From: Polaromonas sp.
GTDB lineage: Bacteria; Pseudomonadota; Gammaproteobacteria; Burkholderiales; Burkholderiaceae_C
Assembly (NCBI GenBank): GCA_030683705.1
Contig: JAUXPP010000059.1
Coordinates: forward strand, 1 to 42,318
Direction of reading: 5' to 3'
Length of the DNA stretch: 42,318 bases
The notes under the pieces are model-generated. The model was not told the origin of the DNA. It worked only from the letters and a program-made list of their open reading frames with translations, and made no database searches. Both the position numbers and the translations under genes were made by a program. This document shows, piece after piece, positions 16,649-23,919 of this stretch. Position 1 is the stretch's first letter. Every line of letters begins with the position of its first letter.

Positions 16649-16882
16649 TCAGCTGTTGGTGGCTTCGTCCAGCGCCTTGCAGGAAGGCGCGCAGACGGCG
16701 TGCGACTTGCCGAGCACCTTGCGGGTGCCCATTTGCGAGCGCGGGCGGTGTTTGCCGCACATGAAACACGACATGGTGGCCGCGCCGAAAGAAGCGGACG
16801 CCACAAAGGGCGAACCGGACACCTTGGATTTGTAGCGCAGCCCGTCGGCGAGGACAGTGGTTTTGGCATCAGCTCTGGCCAT
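16649..16882 (-). CDS. Small CxxC protein, possible zinc ribbon
   Basis: A 77-residue protein with MSCFMCGKHRPRSQMG near residues 37-52 and a second pair in VCAPSCKAL near 64-72. This spacing fits one zinc site of four cysteines. AAGGA lies 8 bases before the ATG. It overlaps the preceding gene by 14 bases and lies 32 bases before trxC, so the three are probably co-transcribed. No family name is known to me. Confidence 0.72.
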   Translation of the reverse strand: MARADAKTTVLADGLRYKSKVSGSPFVASASFGAATMSCFMCGKHRPRSQMGTRKVLGKSHAVCAPSCKALDEATNS

Positions 16883-17222
16883 AGGGGGTTCCTTTGTTGG
16901 ATGAGCGCATGGCGCGCTCGATGACTTGCCTGGCTTGCTGCTCGGCGCTGAGGGATGTTTCCAGCGGGGAGCGGCACAAGCCCGCGTACTGGTAGTTCAT
17001 ATTTTCGTACAACTCGGCCGCGGCCGGGTGGGTATCGAGCAAAGCCCCCAGTTCGGCGCCCGCCGGGGCGTCCGAAAACGCCTCCACCAGGTGGTTCACG
17101 ACCGACAGGTATTGCTCCGGCCCGACCGGCTCCTGGCTGTGCTCCAGCCGCTCAAGCAGATCGGCAAGCACGTGGGTCACGGTCAGGCTGGTGCTGGGAG
17201 AAGGGGTGTGGGTGGTGGTCAT
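16869..17222 (-). CDS. Hypothetical protein, 117 residues
   Basis: An acidic, helical protein, with a Thr/Ser-rich start and the segment ELYENMNYQYAGLCRSPLETSLSAEQQARQVIERAM near the end. It has no signal or membrane segment. Its stop lies 14 bases inside the following zinc-ribbon gene, so the two are coupled. It is probably the first gene of the trxC run. I do not recognise the family. Confidence 0.68.
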   Translation of the reverse strand: MTTTHTPSPSTSLTVTHVLADLLERLEHSQEPVGPEQYLSVVNHLVEAFSDAPAGAELGALLDTHPAAAELYENMNYQYAGLCRSPLETSLSAEQQARQVIERAMRSSNKGTPYGQS

Positions 17223-17542
17223 GCATCGAAGCTGGGGGTCCCGGCGCGCAAATCAAGCACCGGGACGGCCATTTTACCAGCAGCGCCAGCCTCGATCGGG
17301 CCCTGGCCGGCCCCGGATCACTCTTTTTTTTATAGCGCCTTACGCCCGTCAGACAAGGGCTGGCAGGCTTTTTCCCTTCCGAGCGCGGAGTTTCCAGGAA
17401 GCTGCCGCCGCGTGGAGCCCCGCGGTGCCCAGCGCAGCCCGCCTACAAGCGGATGCAGCCGGGGCCGACGGCGCCAGTGGAGCGCCCCTGAAACACTTGG
17501 GCTGCTTGCCCGGCCCTTGCCGGCGTTTTCAGGATCTCTCCC
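17223..17542. other. 320-base intergenic region between divergent genes
   Basis: No convincing gene. It holds an inverted repeat GTCCCGG (17238-17244) / CCGGGAC (17260-17266) in front of the minus-strand hypothetical gene and a TAAAAT on that strand (17271-17276). It also holds repeat A copy 3. The remaining GC-rich stretch before the yihY-type gene shows nothing I can name. Confidence 0.6.
17323..17378 (+). repeat. Interspersed repeat family A, copy 3
   Basis: TTTTATAGCGCCTTACGCCCGT, here read in two parts (TTTTATAGCGCC, TTACGCCCGT), followed by AAGGGCTGGCAGGC. It is clearly related to copy 2 but has drifted. Confidence 0.65.
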
Positions 17543-18583
17543 GTGCATTTCAAGCTTTTCTACCGCCTTGCCAGGCAATCCGTCACCGCCTGGATCGACG
17601 ACTACGCGCCCAGCATGGGCGCCGCGATTTCCTACTACACCGTGTTCTCGATCGCGCCGCTGCTGATCATCGTGATCGCGGTGGCCGGCCTGGTCTGGGG
17701 CCGCGACGCCGTGCAGGGTGAAATCGTGGCCCAGCTCACCGGCCTGATCGGCCAGGACGGCGCGATGGGCGTGCAGGCCCTGATCGAAAGTGCCAACAAG
17801 CCGGCGAAAGGCGTGATCGCCACCCTGGTCAGTGTGGGCGTGCTGCTGGTCGGCGCCACCACGGTGTTTGCCGAACTGCAAAGCGCGCTGGACCGGGTCT
17901 GGGACGTGCCGCCCTCGCAAAAGGCCTCGGGTATCTGGGCCACCCTGCGCGCGCGGCTGCTGTCGCTGGGTTTTATCCTGGGCCTGGGCTTTTTGCTGTC
18001 GGTATCGCTGGTGTTCAGCGCCGGCGTCGCGGCTTTCGGCGGCTGGGCCAACGGCCTGTTCCCGGGCTGGGAACTGCTGCTGCAGCTCATCAACACCGCG
18101 ATTTCGCTGGGCATTTCCAGCCTGCTGTTCGCGATGATTTTCAAGCTGATGCCGCAGGCCAGCGTCAGCTGGCGAGATGTCTGGGTCGGCGCCACCGTCA
18201 CCGCCGTGCTGTTCGAGATCGGCAAGGCGCTGATCGGCCTGTACATCGGCAAAAGCAGCGTGACCTCGTCATTTGCGGCGGCCGGCTCGCTGGTGGTGCT
18301 GCTGGTCTGGGTCTATTACTCGGCGCAGATTTTTCTGCTCGGGGCGGAATTCACCTGGGTGTTCGCCCACGAACACGGCTCACGGCGCGGCCAGGCCGAC
18401 ACCAAGGCCGACGCCCATGCCGCTGCGGTCGCCAAAGCGGCGGCACCGCCGCCCGGCGACGGCAGCATGCTCGCACCGGCGGTACCGGCACCCCACCGCA
18501 ACGAATCCGCAGGCAAGGCGGTTCCGTCCGTTCCCGACGCGGGTGCCACTTCGCAGGCGAGCCGGCCCGCAGACGAGCGCTGA
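17543..18583 (+). CDS. YihY/BrkB-family inner membrane protein
   Basis: A 346-residue integral membrane protein with about six helices. It has the family starts DDYAPSMGAAISYYTVFSIAPLL and GAEFTWVFA near the end of the membrane part. It starts at GTG 17543 with AGGA in front. The last 75 residues form a disordered, Ala/Pro-rich tail that is not part of the conserved domain. The family was once called ribonuclease BN by mistake; its true function is unknown, and transport is suspected. Confidence 0.9.
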   Translation: MHFKLFYRLARQSVTAWIDDYAPSMGAAISYYTVFSIAPLLIIVIAVAGLVWGRDAVQGEIVAQLTGLIGQDGAMGVQALIESANKPAKGVIATLVSVGVLLVGATTVFAELQSALDRVWDVPPSQKASGIWATLRARLLSLGFILGLGFLLSVSLVFSAGVAAFGGWANGLFPGWELLLQLINTAISLGISSLLFAMIFKLMPQASVSWRDVWVGATVTAVLFEIGKALIGLYIGKSSVTSSFAAAGSLVVLLVWVYYSAQIFLLGAEFTWVFAHEHGSRRGQADTKADAHAAAVAKAAAPPPGDGSMLAPAVPAPHRNESAGKAVPSVPDAGATSQASRPADER

Positions 18584-18625
18584 GAGAACCCTGCGCAAAC
18601 GCTGCCGGCCCCGCGCGAACGCGAT

Positions 18626-19667
18626 TTATTTGCGCAGGTAAATCTGGTCGAAACTGCCGCCGTCGGCAAAGTGCGCCTTGTCCGCGCTGGCCCAGCCGCC
18701 GAAGGCCTGGTCGATGCTGAACAGGTTCAGCCTGGGGAACTGCTTGCTGTATTTGGCAATGGCTTTTTGTGAAACCGCCGGGCGGTAGAAGTTCTTGCCG
18801 GCGATGTCCTGGCCCTCCTCCGAGTAGAGAAATTTCAGGTACTCCTCGGCGACGGCGCGTGTGCCTTTTTTGTCGACGTTTTTGTCCACCACGGCAACCG
18901 CCGGCTCGGCCAGGATGGACAGCGACGGATAGACCACATCGACCTTGCTGCCGAATTCCTTTTCGAGCAGCCAGGCCTCGTTTTCCCAGGAGATGAAGAC
19001 ATCGCCCTGGTTGCGCTGCGCAAAGGTGATCGACGAGCCGCGCGCGCCGGTGTCGAGAACCGGCACATTGGCGTAGAGCTTGCCGATGAAGTCTTTGGCC
19101 TGCGCGTCACCGCCGAACTTGCGCTTGGCGAACTCCCAGGCGGCCAGGTAATTCCAGCGCGCGCCGCCCGAGGTTTTGGGGTTGGGCGTGATGACGCTGA
19201 TGCCGGGCTTGATCAGGTCATCCCAGTCCCTGATGCCTTTGGGATTCCCCTGGCGCACCACCAGCACGATGGTCGAGGTGTAGGGCGAGGAATTGTGCGG
19301 CAGCTTTTTTTTGCCAGCCGGCCGCCAGCCAGCCGCCGTTCTTGACCAGGGCATCGGTGTCGCCGGCCAGCGCCAGGGTCGCCACGTCGGCATCCAGCCC
19401 GTCGATGATGGAGCGCGCCTGCTTGCCCGAGCCGCCGTGCGACTGCTTGATGGTCACGTCCTGGTTGGCTTTGGCCTTCCAGTGTTTGGCAAAAGCGGCG
19501 TTGTACTCGACGTAGAGCTCGCGCGTCGGGTCGTAGGACACGTTGAGCAGGGTCACGGGCGGCTTGGCGGCCGGGGTTTGGGCCAATGTGGCCCCGGCCG
19601 ACCCTGCCAGCGCAACGGCTACTGCGAGGCGGGTGGAAACATTCATAAAATGGCGGCGTGTGGTCAT
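18626..19667 (-). pseudogene. Second sulfate-binding protein gene with a one-base frameshift
   Basis: A Sbp paralogue. It starts [16 protein letters not shown] at ATG 19667, with AGGAA in front and a signal peptide ending near AGATLAQ. The N-terminal half ([33 protein letters not shown]) and the C-terminal half ([18 protein letters not shown] onward) lie in different frames. The join is at an 8-base A tract on the coding strand (T8 at 19305-19312). Seven A would restore [17 protein letters not shown]. It could be a true mutation, a sequencing error in a homopolymer, or a slippage site. No permease or ATPase gene lies next to it, so it would have to use CysTWA. Confidence 0.85.
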
Positions 19668-19813
19668 GGTCGGGTTTCCTGAAGTCCAGTGCATTTGCAT
19701 GCGATTTGAAGAAGAAACTGGATTCTGGAAGCGCCGGCACAAAACAGGAACGAATAAAAATTCAGTTCTTAATACCCAACACATCTATAGCCACATCTCA
19801 CGAAAGAATTCCC

Positions 19814-20086
19814 ATGGCACGCACCGTCAACTGCATCAAACTGGGCCGCGAAGCCGAAGGCCTGGATTTCCCGCCCTATCCCGGCCCGCTGGGCAAACGC
19901 CTGTGGGAAGAAGTCAGCAAGGAAGCCTGGGCCGAGTGGATGAAGCAGCAGACCATGCTGGTCAATGAAAACCGCCTGAACCTGGCTGACGCACGGGCCC
20001 GCCAGTACCTGGCCCGGCAGATGGAAAACCACTTTTTCGGCACCGGCGCGGACAAGGTGCAGGGCTACATCCCCCCAGCGGCTTAG
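19814..20086 (+). CDS. YggX-type Fe(II)-trafficking / oxidative damage protection protein
   Basis: A 90-residue protein of the YggX family, starting [28 protein letters not shown]. The single Cys6 is conserved in the family and linked to iron handling and protection of iron-sulfur clusters. The C-terminal helix ends MENHFFG. The start at ATG 19814 gives the usual family length. It is divergent from the broken sbp paralogue and lies 87 bases before mnmC. Confidence 0.93.
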   Translation: MARTVNCIKLGREAEGLDFPPYPGPLGKRLWEEVSKEAWAEWMKQQTMLVNENRLNLADARARQYLARQMENHFFGTGADKVQGYIPPAA

Positions 20087-20163
20087 AGCCCCCACGCTTG
20101 TCGCTTCGCGAGCCTTCGGTGCGCTGCCCCTTTCACAAGATGAGGGGCGCCAAGATCTTTGGC
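20087..20163 (+). repeat. Interspersed repeat family B, copy 4 (diverged)
   Basis: It begins GAGCCCCCACGCTTGTCGC and continues GCGCTGCCCC, but the central palindrome and the second half have decayed (GATGAGGGGCGCCAAGATC). It fills the yggX-mnmC gap. Confidence 0.6.
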
Positions 20164-20173
20164 GTGGCAATAC

Positions 20174-22033
20174 ATGCCTGAGCTGATCGAGTGGCTGGCC
20201 GACGGCACGCCCTACAGCCCGCGCTTCGGCGACCGCTACCGCAGCGAACTCGGCGGGCTGGCGCAATCGCGTGAGGTGTTCCTGCGCGGCTGCGGCATGC
20301 CCGAGGCCTGGGCGCACCAGCCGCAGTGGCGCATCCTGGAAACCGGTTTCGGCCTGGGCCTGAATTTCCTGGTGACCTGGCAGGCCTGGAAGGCCGATCC
20401 GGCGCGGCCGCGCCTGCTGCACTTCGTCTCCACCGAGGCCTTTCCGGCCAGCGCCGCCGACATGCTGCGTGCCGCCGCCGCGCATCCCGAATTGATGCCT
20501 TTGGCGCAGCAACTGCTGGCGCAGTGCTGGGGCCTGCTGCCCGGCCTGCACCGGCTGGTGTTCGAAGAAGGCCGGGTGTTGCTGACCCTGTGCATCGGTG
20601 ACACCAAAGCGGTCTTGCGCGAACAGCAGTTCGAGGCCGATGCGGTCTACCTCGACGGTTTCAGCCCCGCAAAAAACCCCGACATCTGGGACCTCCACAC
20701 CCTCAAGGCGGTGGCGCGCTGCTGCCGCCGCGGCACCCGCATCGCGAGCTGGACCATCGCACGGGCTGTGCTGGACGGCCTCGCGCAATGCGGCTTTGTG
20801 GTGCACAAGACACCGGGCCTGCCGCCCAAACGCGACAACCTGCAGGGTCAGTTCGACCCGCGCTGGGAGCCGCGCAAGGCCGTGACTTTCAGCAGCGTCA
20901 ACCCGACGAACTGCGTGGTGATAGGCGGTGGGCTGGCTGGCGCGGCCGCGGCCGCCAGCCTGGCGCGGCGCGGCTGGCAGGTCGAGGTGCTGGACAGCCA
21001 TGCGGCGCCGGCCGGCGGCGCCTCGGGGCTGCCGGCCGGTGTGCTGGTGCCGCATGTCTCGCCCGACGACAGCCTGTTGTCGCGCCTGACCCGCTGCGGC
21101 GTGCGCGCCACCTGGCAACAGGCCGAGGCCCTGCTGGAGCCGGGCAGCGACTGGCAAGCCTGCGGCGTGCTGGAACGGCGGCTGGACGGCAGCGCCGGCC
21201 TGGCGGCAGACTGGCCCGAGGCTGGGCGTGACTGGAGCGACATCGCCAATGCAGCGCAGCTGGCCCAGGCCGGGCTGGATGACGGGGCCGGCCCCGCCTG
21301 CTGGCACCACCGCGCCGGCTGGATCAAGCCAGCCCGGCTGGTGCAGGCCCTGCTGGCGCAACCGGGCATTCACTGGCGCGGCGGCACACCGGCCGCAGGA
21401 TTGCAGCGCAACTTGGAAACTGGTCACTGGACGGTGTTCGATGCGCAGGACCACAGCCTGGCACGCGCCGCCGTCGTGGTGCTGGCCGCGGGGCCTGCCA
21501 GCCGCCTGCTGGTCGATGGCGGCCTGCCGCTGCAGGCGATCCGCGGGCAGCTGTCCTGGGGTTTGCATGAAGACCTGCCGGACACGGCTATTTTTCCGCC
21601 GGGTGTGGTCAACGGCAGCGGCAGCTTCATCCCGGCCGTGCCGACCGCGCACGGGCTGGCGTGGCTGGCAGGCGCCAGTTTCCAGCGCGACCAGCACAGC
21701 ACGGAGATCCGCCCCGGCGATCAGGCGGCCAACCTGCAAAGGTTGCAAGCCCTGTTGCCGGCGACGGCGCAAGCGCTGGCGCCTGTTTTTGAAAACGGCG
21801 CGGCCAGGGCGTGGGCCGGTGTGCGCTGCGCCTCGCCCGATCGCCTGCCGCTGGTCGGCGCCGTCGATGCCCTGGCGCAACCCGGCCTCTGGCTCAGCAC
21901 GGCCATGGGCTCGCGCGGACTGAGTTTTGCGGTCCTCAGCGGCGAACTGCTGGCTGCGACGCTGCATGGCGAACCGCTGCCGGTGGAACAGCGCCTGGCG
22001 CAGGCGCTGTCGCCCAGCCGCTTCCCGCGCTGA
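20174..22033 (+). CDS. mnmC: Bifunctional tRNA modification enzyme MnmC
   Basis: Catalyses the last two steps of 5-methylaminomethyl-2-thiouridine formation at the tRNA wobble position. The N-terminal methyltransferase half has ETGFGLGLNFL near residue 56 and DAVYLDGFSPAKNPDIW. The C-terminal FAD-dependent half starts with VVIGGGLAGAAAAASLARRG near residue 250 and ends with a typical FAD-oxidase tail. It is 619 residues from ATG 20174. A TTG five codons upstream lies next to the repeat and I do not favour it. No strong ribosome site is visible. Confidence 0.94.
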   Translation: MPELIEWLADGTPYSPRFGDRYRSELGGLAQSREVFLRGCGMPEAWAHQPQWRILETGFGLGLNFLVTWQAWKADPARPRLLHFVSTEAFPASAADMLRAAAAHPELMPLAQQLLAQCWGLLPGLHRLVFEEGRVLLTLCIGDTKAVLREQQFEADAVYLDGFSPAKNPDIWDLHTLKAVARCCRRGTRIASWTIARAVLDGLAQCGFVVHKTPGLPPKRDNLQGQFDPRWEPRKAVTFSSVNPTNCVVIGGGLAGAAAAASLARRGWQVEVLDSHAAPAGGASGLPAGVLVPHVSPDDSLLSRLTRCGVRATWQQAEALLEPGSDWQACGVLERRLDGSAGLAADWPEAGRDWSDIANAAQLAQAGLDDGAGPACWHHRAGWIKPARLVQALLAQPGIHWRGGTPAAGLQRNLETGHWTVFDAQDHSLARAAVVVLAAGPASRLLVDGGLPLQAIRGQLSWGLHEDLPDTAIFPPGVVNGSGSFIPAVPTAHGLAWLAGASFQRDQHSTEIRPGDQAANLQRLQALLPATAQALAPVFENGAARAWAGVRCASPDRLPLVGAVDALAQPGLWLSTAMGSRGLSFAVLSGELLAATLHGEPLPVEQRLAQALSPSRFPR

Positions 22034-22040
22034 AACCCGG

Positions 22041-22104
22041 ATATTTGGTCTTTCAGGCCTGCAGCGCACGTGCGACGGGCGCAGGCAGCTATAAAGTTTG
22101 TAGC
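22041..22104 (-). repeat. Interspersed repeat family A, copy 4 (end of receiver gene)
   Basis: On the minus strand: GCTACAAACTTTATAGCTGC, CTGCGCCCGT, then GCTGCAGGCCTGAAAGACC. Its first bases encode the last residues and the TAG stop of the receiver-domain gene. Confidence 0.65.
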
Positions 22105-22874
22105 AAGGCCTGGAGCTTTTCGGGATCCAGCGGTTTGGGCAGATAGACCTGCGCGCCGGAAAAGCGGGCTTGCAGGCCGCGCCGCCAGGCCGGCTCGGCA
22201 CCGGTGATGAACAGGTGGGCAATCGCGGGGCGGGTGCCGTCCACCACCTTCACCAGTTGCCAGCTGTCCATGTCCGTCAGCCCCAGATCCACCGTGACCA
22301 GGTGGTAGGTATGGCGGGCCAGCAGGGCCAGCGCGTCGGCGCCGCTGGCCGCTTCATCGACCTCGTACAGGCCGGCGGTGGCCAGTTTGGCGCGCAGATA
22401 CAGGCGCGCATCGCGCCCGGCGTCCACCACCAGCACGCGCCGTGTGGTGGCTGGCGCCCCCTCCAGCGCCATGGGCGCGGTGTCGTCCTCGTCGTCGAGG
22501 AGCACGTCCATGTCCTGTTCGTGGGCCAGGTCGAGATCGAGCGAAAGCGCCGCGGCGGTCGGCAGGGAAAATTCGGCGTCCAGCGCTTCGATCACGACCG
22601 ACCACCGCACCGGCGCGGCAAACACCCGCCAGGCCTCGGGCGGTGCACCCTCACCGACCCAGACCAGCCGGATGCCGTCGTGCACCGGGTTGGCCAGTTC
22701 CAGCGCCGCTTCCCAGCTGTCGCCGTCGACCAACAGCACCGCCGGCGCTTCCGGGGATGCCGGCATCCACGGCGAATACGCCGTCTCGCCCGTCTCGGAC
22801 AAGCGAAACAGCGTGTCCAGCGCATGGCGCTCGGCCTCGCTGAAACCGAAATACTTGACGAAAATCCGCTTCAC
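22089..22874 (-). CDS. Tandem receiver-like response regulator without output domain
   Basis: A 261-residue protein from GTG 22874. The C-terminal half is a receiver domain. VLVVDAGRD has one acidic-pocket Asp, with Ala where the second usually stands. The phospho-acceptor Asp lies in TVDLGLTDMD, the switch Thr in FITGA and the Lys in LPKPLDPEKL. The N-terminal half (AVLLVDGDSWEAALELA, LVWVGEG, APVRWSVVIEALD) looks like a second, degenerate receiver. No DNA-binding or enzymatic output domain is visible. No histidine kinase is nearby. The last codons come from repeat A. Confidence 0.8.
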   Translation of the reverse strand: MKRIFVKYFGFSEAERHALDTLFRLSETGETAYSPWMPASPEAPAVLLVDGDSWEAALELANPVHDGIRLVWVGEGAPPEAWRVFAAPVRWSVVIEALDAEFSLPTAAALSLDLDLAHEQDMDVLLDDEDDTAPMALEGAPATTRRVLVVDAGRDARLYLRAKLATAGLYEVDEAASGADALALLARHTYHLVTVDLGLTDMDSWQLVKVVDGTRPAIAHLFITGAEPAWRRGLQARFSGAQVYLPKPLDPEKLQALLQTL

Positions 22875-23026
22875 AGTCCCACCGCCCTCATCTTGTTATA
22901 TGGATTATGCGGGGCGCCGGGCCCGGCTTCCAGCGGGCTTGCCCGTAGGGTCGCCGGACCCGGCTGGCGGTCTGCGCCCGGGAAGCCACCAAGACAAGCG
23001 CCTGGGCCAAGCCAACAACTCCTGGC

Positions 23027-23079
23027 GAATAAGCTTATTCGAATAAGCGAACAACAAATCTGTAGTTTGTTTTTATAAG
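23027..23079 (+). promoter_or_regulatory. Regulatory region of the sulfate reduction operon
   Basis: Three 7-base units in alternating orientation, GAATAAG-CTTATTC-GAATAAG (23027-23047), form two overlapping perfect 14-base palindromes. They are followed by AACAAA(N7)TTTGTT (23053-23071) and a -10-like TATAAG (23074-23079), with no good -35. An activator-dependent promoter is likely. CysB, the LysR-type activator of sulfur genes, is the obvious candidate because the genes downstream are cys genes; binding is inferred. Confidence 0.55.
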
Positions 23080-23103
23080 GGCTGACCCTAAAGTCCTTCG
23101 CTT

Positions 23104-23895
23104 ATGCACGATTTCGCTTTTGTCTTCGCTGGTTTTGCGGTGGGCCTGGTGGTTGGCCTGACCGGGGTCGGCGGCGGCTCGCTGATGACGCCTTTGCTGA
23201 TCTTCTTTTTCGGCGTCAAACCCCACCTGGCGATAGGCACCGACCTGCTGTTTGCCGCCTTCACCAAGATGGGCGGCACGGTCAGCCTGGCGCGGGCGCG
23301 CATCGTGGACTGGAAAATTGTCGGCCAGACCGCCGCCGGCAGCATCCCGGCCTCGCTGGCCACGCTGTACGCGCTGCACCTGCTGGGCCCGGCCAGCCCG
23401 GCCGCCCATGCGGTGATGACCACCACCCTGGGTATCGCCCTGCTGCTGACCGCCACCGCCACCCTGTACAAGGCGGTCTATGGCAAGGCGGCGCCGCGCC
23501 ATATCGACAGGGCCGCGCTCGGGGCCGCCACCCAGGCCCGGCACTGGGCCCTGCCGGTGTTGTTCGGCGCGGTGATAGGCGCGCTGGTCACCCTCACCTC
23601 GGTCGGCGCCGGCGCCATTGGCGTGATCGTGCTGATGCTGCTCTACCCCGCCCTGCCCTTGCCGCGCATCGTGGCGGCCGACATCGCCCATGCGGTGCCG
23701 CTGACGCTGGTGGCCGGCCTGGGCCACGCGTCCATCGGCTCGGTCGACTGGGTGCTGCTGGCCAAACTGCTGGCCGGCTCCCTGCCGGGCATCTGGCTGG
23801 GCGCACGCCTGGTGACGCGCACCCCCGACCGCTGGATACGCTCCCTGCTTTCCGTGCTGCTGGCCTATGCCGGCGTCAAGCTCATCGCCATCTGA
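23104..23895 (+). CDS. TauE/SafE-family sulfite/organosulfonate exporter
   Basis: A 263-residue membrane protein with about seven or eight hydrophobic segments. It has the family pattern GLTGVGGGSLMTPLLI near the N-terminus and its repeat in the second half, LTSVGAGAIGVIVL. TauE/SafE proteins export sulfite, sulfoacetate or related anions. It is the first gene of the sulfate reduction operon, 24 bases before cysI, which suggests it handles excess sulfite. The direction of transport is not shown by sequence. Confidence 0.9.
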   Translation: MHDFAFVFAGFAVGLVVGLTGVGGGSLMTPLLIFFFGVKPHLAIGTDLLFAAFTKMGGTVSLARARIVDWKIVGQTAAGSIPASLATLYALHLLGPASPAAHAVMTTTLGIALLLTATATLYKAVYGKAAPRHIDRAALGAATQARHWALPVLFGAVIGALVTLTSVGAGAIGVIVLMLLYPALPLPRIVAADIAHAVPLTLVAGLGHASIGSVDWVLLAKLLAGSLPGIWLGARLVTRTPDRWIRSLLSVLLAYAGVKLIAI

Positions 23896-23919
23896 ATCTT
23901 TTTTGATCCCTGACAGCCC

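Noticed and set aside
19769..22222. 817-codon open frame on the minus strand
   Set aside because: Antisense shadow of yggX and mnmC, whose plus-strand products are clear family members.
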